Shown here one piece after another: positions 1 to 10,932 of a DNA stretch of 64,000 bases (position 1 is the stretch's first letter; every line of letters begins with the position of its first letter). The position numbers and the translations under genes are program-made. The notes under the pieces were generated by a model. It saw only the letters and a list, made by a program, of their open reading frames with translations, was not told the DNA's origin and did no database searches. The DNA lies in NCBI GenBank assembly GCA_028015205.1, contig CM051514.1, positions 32,194,150-32,258,149 of the forward strand, read 5' to 3'. Source of the stretch: Mytilisepta virgata. Lineage: Eukaryota; Mollusca; Bivalvia; Mytilida; Mytilidae.

Positions 1-589
1 CTCATCTTAATAACGAAAAGTGAAATTAAAGGATTGGGCTTGTTTCGTTTTGTTTTCACGTAGTAGCCCTTAAATGAAATCCGCCTCATATGAGTACAGA
101 AGTAGATCTGCTTGGTTAGGATTTGGCCAATCCAGAAAAACCTATTTCGTAACACTTCAAAGAGATAAAAAGGACTGCTGTAAAAATAAATGTAGTTAAT
201 GTAATAATGTAATTGTTTAAACATTTTTTAATATGTAGCTTAATTACTTTGCTTGATAAAACTATCTCTGAACCCTTTAAACGTATTAGTTTTGTCAAAT
301 TCATACTTACCAGAGAAAAGAATATAACTCATTATACAGAAAAAGAATGTTTCCATCATTTAAAAGTCTTTCAAATGGTGCCTGAAAGAAAGTACTGAGT
401 ACAAATTTAAAATGACAGTTAACTGTGTTTGGAGGATTATGCTTACATAAAAATCATCCACTACCAAGCGTGACGTTAAAAGCTGAGCACTAGGCTAAGC
501 AGTGAATTTGATTTAATATTGTATCTTTTTATTTTCAGCATCGATTAAATTTAGAATTTATCCACTGAAAGAATCATTGACTTATGACT
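1..589. other. AT-rich DNA, nothing recognised
   Basis: No gene, repeat end or RNA gene recognised. A pyrimidine-rich tract ending in CAG near 538 looks like a splice acceptor and opens a frame of about 45 codons. That frame runs straight into a dispersed repeat family, so it is not called an exon. Confidence 0.4.
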
Positions 590-985
590 TCTATGAAAAG
601 GTTATGACAAGACTGTCATATCATCAGACATTTTGTGGTCGTCATCTCTTTATTGCCCAAAATGATGTTTCTCTCTGACAAATGAGAATATATCTCCAAT
701 TAGATCTCACATTATAGTGGAATTGAAACTCTACAGAACTTACCTTGCCCATCCAAGGCACCTTATGTCACACCTGGTTTTTAATGAGAGTCCACAATAC
801 GAGAGTTTTAGTTCTTGTTACTTTTGTCCTGACTCTCGTGCTCTCTGACGGTTTGCTATGTTCTATTTAACTCTTTTGGTTGTGACTTTGTCTTATTTGT
901 TTGCTACATTATGTACATTATGGTAGTGTTCTTACAAACTGTGCAAGGTCGCCTTGTCTGTTAATTTCGGTATTGTGGTATTCGA
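590..985 (+). repeat. Dispersed mussel-type interspersed repeat, copy 1
   Basis: This stretch shares ordered blocks with 12300-12720 and 49750-49990: a 'TGGTCGTCATCTC' block, 'CTTAC(C/T)CTTCC(A/C)', an 'ACCCCCGGTTTTT'-like block, then T-rich sequence around 'TTTAGTT'. The copies are heavily diverged and no terminal structure is clear. Similar sequence is, to my recollection, common in mussel transcripts and genomic clones. The boundaries are approximate. Confidence 0.45.
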
Positions 986-2345
986 TATTATTCTTATTAT
1001 TTCGATATTCTTTTCCAAAATCTATGAAACACATATATACTTGTAAGCTATCCGAGTCGTGACCAATTTTAGACAGTAAATATTCACAGAAGTACTATGA
1101 TACGAGGCGTAGTACATTCCCAACAAACATTTATGAACATGGCTAATTGAAAAGTTTAAAGAATCAACAATTAGTGGGCTTATGAATACTCAGGGTGAAT
1201 AAATATCAGTAAATACAAGTATTATAATCAACTGTTCGTCAGATAAATTAACAGATACATATTAAGGTAAAAATATTTGCAAAATAAAACATTATGTTCA
1301 CATCCTCCCGATTCTTTCATATCATGTTATGTTATGATGACGTAAGGAATACGACCAATAAACAGCTTTGAGAAGAACGGCTGGACTTCAATTTTTAATG
1401 CCAAAACAATATTTCATTTTTCCCTGTTCCATGAACAATTATGTGAATTACAATTTGATTAAAAGTGTTATAGTTTACCGGGCTCCCCCTCTCTTTTTTG
1501 TTCAAGGAAGCAGTTAGATTCATTGGATTTTTCCGAAACTGTCATCACTGTAAAGCCGTGTTAAAATGTGCAGTTTAGGCTTTCAAAACTCTCAGTTTTC
1601 GCCTGGTTATATCAGAGGAGTCGTTGAGATAAGAATATTAGAGCAGTATAGAAATTGGAATCATGATACATGTATATCTACCAAAAAAAATTCATTGCAA
1701 TTTTAAGGAAGTACGATACAATAACAGGGCACGTAGTAACGTCGCCAAGATATACATATTGTGACGTCACAGTGTCTTTCAAGAAATGCGCTTATAACAT
1801 GTATAACATCCTGAAATTTGAGGTTAATCTCAATTCTAATATGACGCCCTGCATTCGCTATATAAATAAAACTATACGTAAACAACAATAAAATATAGTT
1901 AGCACTTGCGCAATGATGCCATTCAACATTTCCTACATAACTTTCATTTGAGCAATATTCTTATGAAAATTTAAGCGTTAGCGTCGAATAAAAGCCTAAT
2001 TTTATAATCTTAAAGCTAAAAACATAAATGTGTAATATTAAAATGTGATATTTTCAATGTCCGTGACCTTTTCCACAACATTGTTGTGGCTGTTCCAGCA
2101 ATATTAAACTGTTGACAGTTACCATTTACCAAGCTGTTGAACAATTTAATCTAAAGTTTTCAATCAATATTGTTATTAAAAATTGTTTGTTTTTACAGTT
2201 AAAGTTTCATTCATTATATTACTCATCTCTGTGCCCTTTATTCATTATACACTTTGTAGGGAGGAAGTTGGAACAGCCACTTGATAATCACACATCTATA
2301 CCGTATTTACCAGTATAAAAATTACCGTAATGTCCTATTAGAATC
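986..2345. other. AT-rich intergenic DNA
   Basis: Short open frames on both strands have no recognisable domain or convincing splice context. Nothing else supported. Confidence 0.4.
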
Positions 2346-2506
2346 GAAATAATTTATTTCTGTCATATTTTATTGTTATTTACATATGGGTAGGCATTAT
2401 ATTCATGAGATTTAACCCCTCGCTATCGCTCGGGGTTAAATATTCATGAATATAATGCCTACCCATATGTAAATAACAATAAAATATGACAGAAATAAAT
2501 TATTTC
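2346..2506. repeat. 161-bp inverted repeat (foldback/MITE-like)
   Basis: The left arm starting GAAATAATTTATTTCTGTCA at 2346 is mirrored by the right arm ending at 2506. About 63 bp pair perfectly; after a 1-nt length difference, pairing continues through TTTAACCCC/GGGGTTAAA. The central loop is TCGCTATCGCTC. The element could extrude as a long hairpin and carries no coding sequence. It is probably a miniature foldback transposon; no clear target duplication was seen. Confidence 0.8.
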
Positions 2507-3213
2507 TTAAATATCTCAAAAACTAAGCACCCGGACTTCAATGTTTTTCTTTACCATACAAAAGACTATGACATCAAGATAATTATATTGAATAATTATT
2601 TACAGGAAAACTCAACTGAGGATGTTTTAACACATGCATTTAATTTCACCCAATGATCGTGAATGGAATCTTCATTAAAACCAAGACAGTTTTTTTTTGT
2701 GAAATTCCACAAAAATAAAAACACTAAGAGTTTTCGGCTAAAATATATCAGAAGTAGTGTAAATGTCTTAAAAACTATGTCATGAAGGTATGTTTTTCTT
2801 TGCTTGGATAAAATGTACACACATAACTTGACCACAAGGTACAATTTCAACAAAAAAGGCAATAGAGAAACATTACTATATCGTAACCCATTGTCTGCAT
2901 TGATTCGGTGTTCGTGCTTCAGCATAATTAGAAAATCAGAAGTAAAAATGACGTCCAAATATCTCTCGACAACCACCACACAATGACAACAGTCGTTAAA
3001 TCATCCTCCTGGTCAGGGAAAGTCATTGCGGTCTTCGAACAATTTAATTGTGACACGTGTATCGTATCGCAGTAAATAAGATCGGAGACATCTTGCATGA
3101 TAAAATGACGTTGTTTATTATGATTTCAGCCTTCATCATTTCAGCTGCAATGCTGGTATACACTGTGATTTTAAGGAATAGTGTTTGATTTGAAACCATG
3201 AATACAATATAAG
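2507..3213. other. AT-rich intergenic DNA
   Basis: Opposing open frames at 2596-2979 (-) and 2804-2986 (+) have no recognisable motif and look like chance frames. Nothing supported. Confidence 0.4.
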
Positions 3214-4020
3214 CTAGACCTAGGCAGTCGGGGGAATGCCCGCATGTTATATCCCTGTGCATCACACTCACGATCATATGTTTGAATCGGGGCCCAAAGT
3301 TTTGGAAATGAAAATGATAAAACCTTACTAAGGATCAAATACAGTGTACGACAATACTGTATAGAACACGAGTTACGATCACAAGCTTAAATTCGCAATT
3401 TCGCAATGCAACCCCTGTGGTCCCAAGGTTTTTAAAAATCAAAACATTACTATAAAACTTTATAATCCATCTACATACAGAAATGAAACGCATAAAAGGA
3501 AAAACGAAAGAGGTGTTTAAGACAAAAGTTAAATTTTCAACTTCATAATTGAACCTAGCTGTGTGGGCCCCAAGTATTAAAAATCAGAATTCTAAAACCT
3601 TATTATACATTTAAATATAATGTAAGACAATATTGCATAGAAATATAATGAGTTTAAGCCACAAGCTTAAATTCACGATTTTCGAAATTAGACCCCTGTC
3701 GATCTCAATTTTTTAAATTTAAAATTTTAAAATCTTATTGCGCATTTACATGCAGTGTGTGAAATATTGAATAGAAATAAAATGTGTGAATTGAAAAATA
3801 AAAGAGAAGTTAAGCTTACATTCAAAATTTGAGAAATTCGGCCTTGTGTGCCCCAGTTTTTGAAAATCCATAATTTGTATCTACATACAGTGTGTTATTA
3901 TACTGTATAGAAATAATACGCATGAAATTAAAAATGATCGAGGACTTTACGTCATCAAAAAGTGTGACGGTCGACAAGTGTGATAACAATATCTCTGAAC
4001 TTTCTTCGAATGTGTACGGA
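3214..4020 (-). mobile_element. Helitron-like non-autonomous element with internal tandem units
   Basis: Read on the minus strand, the element begins A|TCCGTACAC at 4020 and ends in GTCTAG at 3214, matching Helitron-type TC...CTRR ends. The base after CTAG is C rather than the usual T. A short GACTG-type stem lies just inside the 3' end. The interior holds about five degenerate units spaced roughly 135 bp. Each carries a form of 'GTGT..GACAATACTGTATAGAAAT' and 'AAGCTTAAATTC'. The same family and ends occur at 55837-56650 in the opposite orientation (814 bp against 807 bp here). No protein is encoded. Confidence 0.55.
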
Positions 4021-4942
4021 TAATAAAAAAATGGATTACAGGAAAGGTCAATATTGCCGTACCAATCAATCATAAAAGCCACCAAACAAACAGAATCCCA
4101 GACCAAAAATATACATGTATCGAAATATAAAATTATTATTACAATTACATATAAATACATGTATTTAAGTTTTAAATAAATGTTTTGCAAACGGATGAAC
4201 AAATGTGTCAGGGATTACTATGTTTGTGCAACAAATTTGATGAAAATAGAAACACCTTAATACGTGTATACCGTTTTGGCGGTCAGACCCGACTATTCGT
4301 CGCGAGGAGCGGTACAAATAAGATACTTTAAGTAACATTAAATTAAAAAGAAGTAAATGTAATGTCAAAATTACAATAAACATACACGTAAGTTAAAGTA
4401 TACATGTAGCAAACATATTAACCACACAAAAATCAAAATAATCAATCTTCAGAAAAGTTATAAAGTAAGATAAAATTTGTAAGCAGTACTCAAAATATAA
4501 CTTCCTTACCTTAATTCTATCAAACGTGTTTATAACACAATACTTTTAAAACAAACATGTACTATTAACAAATGGTTGTCGAATTGTCGAATCAATATGT
4601 ATCTTAAGCTAGTCCTCACCTGTATATGTACCTATTGCACCCCATATTTTTTATAATTTAAATGCCTTGTAATATAAATTGATGTCTTATATATTTACCA
4701 TTTTTACACGTGAAACTTTCGACGAATGTCTAGCTGTAAAATTCCAATAAGATTTAATGTCAGGAAAAAGGTAAGTTCAAATTTGTCTACATAATTTACA
4801 TATCAGTATAAATTTATAAAATAAAAAAATAATAATGGTCAAATCATTTAATAAACATGTGGATTATTATTTAGTAACTATGTTTTTTTACGACGTTAGT
4901 CGAAGGGTTTTGACAAGAGAGAAGGTTTACATTACATGTTCA
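4021..4942. other. AT-rich spacer
   Basis: No gene or repeat recognised between the Helitron-like element and the Tc1 element. Confidence 0.4.
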
Positions 4943-6478
4943 TGAACCGCAAAAGAAACGTCGCTTTTTCAAAATGTTAGCAAAATTCAAAATAAATATT
5001 AATTAATGATTTTTATATAATCAGTATTACGATTACATCACCAGGTAAGATTAAATTACCTGTGAATTAAATTTTCGGTTGAATAATTTTCAGTTGATAT
5101 CGTAGAGCCACCGTACCTAAAACCGCTCGTGGGACACACTTGGCGGTAATTTTTCTTAAATCTTAAATGTTCGTGAAATTCATGCTCCTTTATGGGTATA
5201 AAAGGCCGGAGAAAATTAAAGAGTGTTAGTATCAGTGTTGACACAGAAGCTATGCCACGTCTGACTCCACAACAGAGAGAACAGGCCATTGGTCGATTGG
5301 ATGCTGGGCAATCTGCCAGAGTTATTGCCAACGACTTCAACTGTGCTGTTCGAACAATTGAACGTCTACGGACACGGTACAATGCAACAAACAGCACAAA
5401 TGACCGTCCACGGAGTGGTAGACCCCAAGTCACTACCCCTAGACAGAATAGAGGCATTGTTTGTCACCATTTGATGAATCGGTTCACCCCAGCTGCCGAA
5501 ACTGCCAGAAACACTGTTGGAACACATGGACGACCCATAAGTGATGATACGGTTCGTCGGCGATTAGCTGCTAGAAACATGAGATGTCGCCGTCCAGCAA
5601 GAGGACCTATTCTTACTCCTCGACACCGTCAAGCTCGTCTTCAGTGGGCCACTCAGCGACAGAATTGGCGAAATCGACAATGGCGTAACATCATCTTCTC
5701 TGACGAAAGCCGTTACTGCATTTCAACAGCCGATGGCAGAACCAGAGTGTGGAGAAGACGCGGGGAACGTTACGAAGACAGCTGAATTCTGGAAACAGAC
5801 GCGTGGGGAGGACCTAGCATCATGGTATGGGGTGGAATCTGCCTTAACGTTAAACTTGGTCCAGTCATCTTTCAGAACCTTGGCCCAGGCAGAGGAAATG
5901 GCGTAACAGCTGCCCGTTACATCGACCAAGTCTTGACACCCCATGTTCAGCCCGATTTCGCACGTCATCAAAACAAGACTTTCCAACAGGACAATGCACG
6001 TGCGCATACCGCAAGAGCCACAAGAGACTTCCTACAGCAGAATAACATTAATGTTATGGATTGGCCGGCTTTGAGTCCAGATTTAAACCCTATTGAACAT
6101 TTATGGGACGAAGTTCAAAGACGGTTGAATAATGAGCAGCCAAGTCCGACAACTGCAGCTGAACTTTCACAAGCGTTTCAGAGAGTATGGGCACGTATTC
6201 CGATGGCGTTTATTAATCGGCTCATCAACTCTATGTACCGAAGATGTGCCGCAGTAATTGGTGCCGGTGGAGGACATACACGTTATTAACGGACGTGGGA
6301 GAACAGCATTGAAAACATGTGACGTTGCGACAATTGTGACGTTTTTGTGAACATTGTAACCAAAAGACTGTAAATCATTCATTAAATTTTGTAAAAATTA
6401 ATTTAAAATATATAAATGTCACTTTGAAATAAATGTATGTGAACATGTCATTTTGTGCGACGTTTCTTTTGCGGTTCA
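4943..6478 (+). mobile_element. Tc1/mariner transposon, near full length
   Basis: The element is about 1.54 kb with terminal inverted repeats. A 22-bp perfect match beginning TGAACCGCAAAAGAAACGTC lies at 4943-4964, with its reverse complement at 6457-6478. The right end continues AGTG-TA, matching the Tc1-type outer end TA-CACTGAACC. The left end is altered just outside the 22 bp (TACATGTTCA). A single transposase frame with a DD34E triad lies between the ends. The size and arrangement are typical of Tc1-like elements. One stop codon in the transposase makes this copy probably inactive. Confidence 0.92.
5252..6289 (+). pseudogene. Tc1-like transposase, DD34E, interrupted by one TGA
   Basis: In this family the protein cuts and pastes the element at TA dinucleotides. 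The start at 5252 was preferred over an in-frame ATG 60 bp upstream, because the family typically begins MPRLTPQQR as here. Residues 1-110 form the paired helix-turn-helix DNA-binding region, including 'AGQSARVIANDF' and a GRPR-like 'RPRSGRPQ'. The catalytic Asp lies in 'IIFSDESRY', the second in 'FQQDNARAHTA' and the Glu in 'NPIEHLWDE'. I count 34 residues between the second Asp and the Glu. The frame is continuous except for TGA at 5783-5785, between the first and second catalytic Asp, after 'RRRGERYEDS'. Without that stop it would be about 344 residues, the usual length. Only one inactivating change suggests a relatively young copy. Confidence 0.93.
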
Positions 6479-6589
6479 GTGTATTTTGTTTACATTTAGG
6501 CTTACGACCTTCGATTGAAAGTACCCAGAAAAGGTTTCATGTAGCAACAATATATTATTAAACAGTATTATTTTATTTTTATTTTGTCA

Positions 6590-7835
6590 TAACAGGGCGC
6601 CCGTTGTCCATCTGTGAACTTTTCACATTTTAATCTTCTACTTTGGATCCACTGGACCAAATGGAATTAAATTTGGCAGGAAGCATCTATATAAGGTCTT
6701 TTATACAATTTGCCCATTTCGTCCCGATCGGACAACAAATGGGCAATTGTTGTTTCTTGTTGGCTGAGTTTTCAAAAATATTCTTGTCTGAAACTGCCTG
6801 GCCAAATGGAACTTGACAGGAAGCATTTATCTCGTCCCGATCGGACTATTAATATTGCTGCCATGGACAGTTCTTGTTTTTGATTGGCTGATATAAAAAA
6901 ATATTCTCAGAAATCGCTTGGTCAAATGAAACTAAACTTGACAGGAAGAATCTATGGGGGATTCTATACAAAGTTTCCTCGTTTCGTCCCGACCGGGCAA
7001 CAGACATTCCCATCATGGGCAATTCTTGTTTCTTATTGGTTGATTAAAACCAAAATGTTTTTCTCTGGAACTGCTTGGCCAAATAGAACGAAACTTGATA
7101 GGAAGCATCTATGGGAGGTTCTTTACAAAATGTCCTCATTCCATCCTGGACTTCAGATATGGCCGCCATGGGCAGTTCTTGTTTCTGATTGGCTGATATA
7201 AAAAAAAAATCTTGTCTGAAATCGCCTGGCCAAATAGAACAAAACTTGACAGGAAGCATCTATGTGAGGTTCTTTACATAATTTCCTCATTTCGTCCCGT
7301 TCGGGCAACAAACATGGCAGTCGTGGGCAATTCTTGTTTCTCATTGGTTGATTAAAAAAATGCTTTTCTCTGGAACTGCTTGGCCAAAACTGTCAGCCAA
7401 ACTTGACAGGAAACATCGATGGAACGTCTTTTATGAAATCATTTTTTTTTCATCCTGATTGGACGACAGGCATGGCTGCCATGGGCAATTCTTGTTTCTG
7501 ATTGGCTGATATAAAGAAAACCGCCTAGCAAAATGGAACGAAACATGACAAGAAGCATCTGTGGGAGGTTTGTTACAAACTTTCCTCATTTTGTCCAGAT
7601 CAAGTGACAAACATGGCCGCCATGGGCAATTCTTGTTTCTCATTGGTTGATTTAAAATATTTTTCTGCTAGGCCAAATAGAGCCAAGCTTGACAGACAGT
7701 GTCTATGGCTCATAACAAAAATCAACAGAACCGCAGAACTGCTTGAAACCAAACATGGTCTGAACGTTCCTTATAAGGTGCCAATCCCTCAATCAAGATG
7801 CCACCAGCAGAGGATTTAGGTCAATATTAGACCTT
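6590..7835 (+). repeat. Minisatellite of about eight ~150-bp units
   Basis: Units recur with a variant of 'AAACTTGACAGGAAGCATCT' near 6668, 6806, 6932, 7090, 7244, 7398, 7541 and 7685. Each continues 'GTTCTTTACAAA..TTCCTCATT', 'CATGGCCGCCATGGGCA' and 'TTCTTGTTTCTGATTGGCTGA'. Unit length varies from about 125 to 158 bp. The last part (7740-7835) switches to a motif shared with the 46-kb element ('AACCAAACATGG'). This layout is the core of a bivalve Helitron-like/Pearl-type non-autonomous element, but I could not fix its ends. Small open frames here on both strands are repeat artefacts. A reverse-complement piece occurs near 40200-40400. Confidence 0.75.
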
Positions 7836-8241
7836 GTGGGAATACATGCAAAAATCTCCTGGAGAACCACTGAATTTTAGAATATGCTGACGTGTAAGTA
7901 GAAGGACATGGATGCAGAAAAATTTTGTCCCTACAATGCTTACTACACGTCATAATGATAGTGAGATGTGACTTCTCTCTTTGAGGTACATCGATACAAA
8001 CGGCTTTCATTCCAGGTGAGCGTACAGTTCTCTGGTCCTCTAGTTGTTCTACATGTTACTGGGGCTAAATATAAATACAACACTGGATCAAATAAAAGAC
8101 GTATGGCCAAAAATATTGAAATGCTTAAAGAAAAACAGTATTGGCTGCAAAATTAAGATTAATAAAAAAATGTATTTTAGAGTAAATATAAGAATGAAGA
8201 TTTTATTTATGGTGTTTTTTTTAATTTTTATTGAGCGATAT
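7836..8241. other. Unassigned AT-rich DNA
   Basis: No gene or repeat recognised. Confidence 0.35.
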
Positions 8242-8311
8242 ATTTACAGCCAATTTCATTCCAATATCAACATACATGTATGTTGATATTGGAATGAAAT
8301 TGGCTGTAAAT
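8242..8311. repeat. Perfect 70-bp palindrome with no spacer
   Basis: Two 35-bp arms meet exactly at 8276/8277 (centre CATACATGTATG). Every base pairs from ATTTACAGCC at 8242 to GGCTGTAAAT at 8311. Pairing stops at the next bases outward (T and G). The transcript of either strand would form an uninterrupted hairpin. It lies in AT-rich DNA with no gene nearby. Confidence 0.95.
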
Positions 8312-8432
8312 GTGCAGACTAAACCTCTCACCATGTTAACTTAGAGCAGTTCTACTGACTGCTTTAGAGCTGCTCTAGAATATAATCCTGGCTGCACTAG
8401 AACATAATCCTGGACGATTCTGACAGCTCAAA

Positions 8433-8525
8433 GCTGTTATGGTCAAGAACAGCTCTAACCTGTCATGGTCGAGAACAGTTCTTTAACCAGTCATAGTCCA
8501 GAACAGTTATTGTAACAGTCAGGAT
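8433..8525 (+). repeat. Short minisatellite, three ~33-bp units
   Basis: Three diverged units of the form 'CTGTCATGGTCGAGAACAG' followed by 'TTCT..AAC' lie in tandem. Related 'AGAGCTGCTCTAGAA' half-palindromes sit just upstream (8345-8420). Confidence 0.6.
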
Positions 8526-9050
8526 TTAGAATAAATAATAAATTCCGACTTAAGGTTTCAGTAAAGTCTTTTTGTAACACGATAAATAGAAATACCACAC
8601 TGAAATTATTGACCAGAGCTGTTCTAAAGAGAAAGAAAATGAACTTCAGGAGCACCTCTTTCTTTTGTATACAAGAGTTGGTGTTTTCTATAAAGTAAAG
8701 GTTAGTGAGTAGTCTTTCTTGTCGTGTTGTATAAAAAATACCGAAGCAGTAAGGTAGATTGGAAAGAGATAGAGACTCTTTACAGAACGTGAGATCCGTA
8801 TCACAGAGATATACCGGGTATATGGGTTGATATAAATATGCAGTAAGCCATTATATTCATAGGTACATTAACTAAATATTCTATTAATCATATACGATGA
8901 TAAAAAAGTTATAATTAGAATACTAGGTAAATAGTTGTTCGCTGTCGGTGCCAAACTTACATTGATCCAGACCTTTTATCGGTACATTTAACTATCTAAC
9001 TATCATATGTCATATTTTATCTATATTTTGTAATTCTGTTCGTTTATAGT
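8526..9050. other. AT-rich intergenic DNA
   Basis: Nothing recognised. Confidence 0.35.
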
Positions 9051-9055
9051 ATACC

Positions 9056-9375
9056 AATAAATCACAAGTAAAACCTAATACTTGTAAAGAAAAGTTCCTA
9101 TCAACCTTGATTTTATTACCGTGTTAAAGTAAACAAGTCAAGTATTTGAATATTATAAAGAGGGGAAAGAAAGGTTTACACAATAAATCACAAGTAAAAG
9201 CTGGTCCTTGTAACGAAAAGTTCCTATCAACCTTGATTTTATTACTTAATACATGTTAACATAAAACAACGTCAAGTATAAATAGCTAACCAACCAATTT
9301 GTTTTCTCAAGGTAAAGGATCACTGTAAAATGTGAATTTTGATATGAAGAGGGGAAAGAATGAGTTAACTATAGT
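9056..9375 (+). repeat. Local tandem duplication
   Basis: Two copies start with 'AATAAATCACAAGTAAAA' (about 9056 and 9183). They share 'GAAAAGTTCCTATCAACCTT' and end in 'AAGAGGGGAAAGAA' (9159 and 9348). The second copy carries extra sequence in its middle. This is a simple diverged duplication of about 130-190 bp. Confidence 0.75.
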
Positions 9376-10160
9376 TTGATATATAATTACAATGTGAAAC
9401 AGACAGAAGAAATATGTATATGTATATATATATCTTTCCTTGGTATTTTATGTATATTGATTAATACGATCGACGTGGAGTAAAAACTGTAATATGTAAT
9501 ACTGAATGTACATCTTGATGAGGACAAACAGTAATCCACGTACTCTGAAGATAACAAATTAATAACGTTTAACTTCCATTTCTATGGTTGTAATTAAGGT
9601 CTTTCCCGTTTACAAACGAAAACACGTAACTGAATTTCTAAGGTTATTCTTATTCTTCTTTTCCGCAACTTTTCGCACACATTATATGTTATTGTTTGGC
9701 GACATATTAAAATGATATTTCACGTGATGGGTAGGAATGATAAACTGGATTCGGGATTGACCCTGTGAAGCCGAGGTCTGTGATAGAGTTATCGCCCCGA
9801 ACACAGTCAACCTTATTATCGCTAAATCACATAAACAGTAAAACAGAGAGGAAAAACAAAAGGTGGAAAAATGTTCGACATCAAAAGTTTATTCTCATTC
9901 GATCGAACAGAATTGACGACTTCTTATCAGAATTGTTCCCCTTGAACATTCGAAGAAACATGTTAATGGCCAGAAGTCATGAACGATTAGTCGTAGATAC
10001 TTAAGGCTTCCACTAATGATTATCAGAGGTCATTTACTATAATATGACCGAAAGGTGAAAAGCAAATGTCACACTTGACCATCGACCTTTAACTTTTATC
10101 GCAGGAACAGTAACACTTAAAGATGGAATATAAATGGAAAAAATCGTACTTTTTATGCGA
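9376..10160. other. AT-rich DNA, no gene recognised
   Basis: A TA-rich microsatellite (9417-9433) and an unsupported open frame at 9765-10004 are all I see. Confidence 0.35.
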
Positions 10161-10595
10161 AGTTCTGTAAGTTGGGTTGCTTTGATTGATTGGTATGTCT
10201 TTGTTGACCTTTCCTGTTTGTTTGGGAAATTGAAAGTCTTGCTGCTTTATATTTCTTCAATCATCTTTCTTCACACAAATAAATAAACTTAATTTATGCA
10301 TTTTATCCGGGTTATATGTTTTTGAAATGAGTTTCCAAGTCAGGAACCTCTAGTCTTTGTTAGTCTGGTGTGTTTTATTTTAAATTTTGGTTCATTTGTA
10401 TTTTTCGGAGTTTAATGTGACGCCCATTTCGCTGAAGTAGTATACATTATTGTTTAGGGGCCAACTGAAGCCCGCCTCCAGGTGTAGGATTTTCTCGCTG
10501 CGTTGAAGACCCGTTGGTGGCCTTGAACAGTTTTCAGATCTTTGGTCAGGTTGTTGTCTCTGTGACACATTCCTCATTTCCATTCTCTATTCTAT
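10161..10595 (+). repeat. Mussel-type dispersed repeat
   Basis: Two recognisable blocks are present. 'TTGATTGGTATGTCTTTGTT' with 'GACCTTTCCTGT' at about 10180-10218 recurs near 45950-45985. The block around 10545-10590, 'GGTTGTTGTCTCTGTGACAC' then 'ATTCCTCATTTCCATTCTC', is one I remember as very common in Mytilus sequences. The minus-strand open frame here is therefore repeat-derived. Family type (SINE, other retroposon or DNA element) is not determinable by eye. Confidence 0.5.
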
Positions 10596-10921
10596 TGATA
10601 TAATAAAAATAATGATGTCACTATACAGATCTTGCTTGTTTTGTCAAAAATATTATGTATGGATTACATGACACCAATTGTGATGTTCAAGATCTGCGAA
10701 TTACGTCAAATTACAACTGATATGTTATGCTCAAGGCCTAAAACCATTAGAATAATCCAAAAAGATAAAATACAAATCAAGAAAATTCCTAATGATCAAA
10801 AGAATAAAGTCAAAACCGTGTAAGGACAGAGCTGTGCACGAGGTAAATACTCCTATATTTGTATCAGTAAATCTTATGTACAAACAATATCAATTTCTGG
10901 CTAGTATAGAAATAATAGCAA

Positions 10922-10932
10922 ATGAGGTTGTG
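10922..10932 (+). CDS. Gene A tentative first coding exon
   Basis: ATG AGG TTG TG followed by GTATCG. Splicing to 11251 would give MRLW then the hydrophobic ICVWLVILSYILFC, a plausible signal peptide in the correct phase (2). The donor is weak and the exon is very short, so another start exon is quite possible. Confidence 0.25.

Noticed and set aside
538..678. Possible exon after an acceptor-like tract (about 45 codons)
   Set aside because: Runs into a repeat family present at three loci; no domain recognised.
5056..5457. 133-residue minus-strand open frame
   Set aside because: Antisense shadow of the Tc1 transposase.
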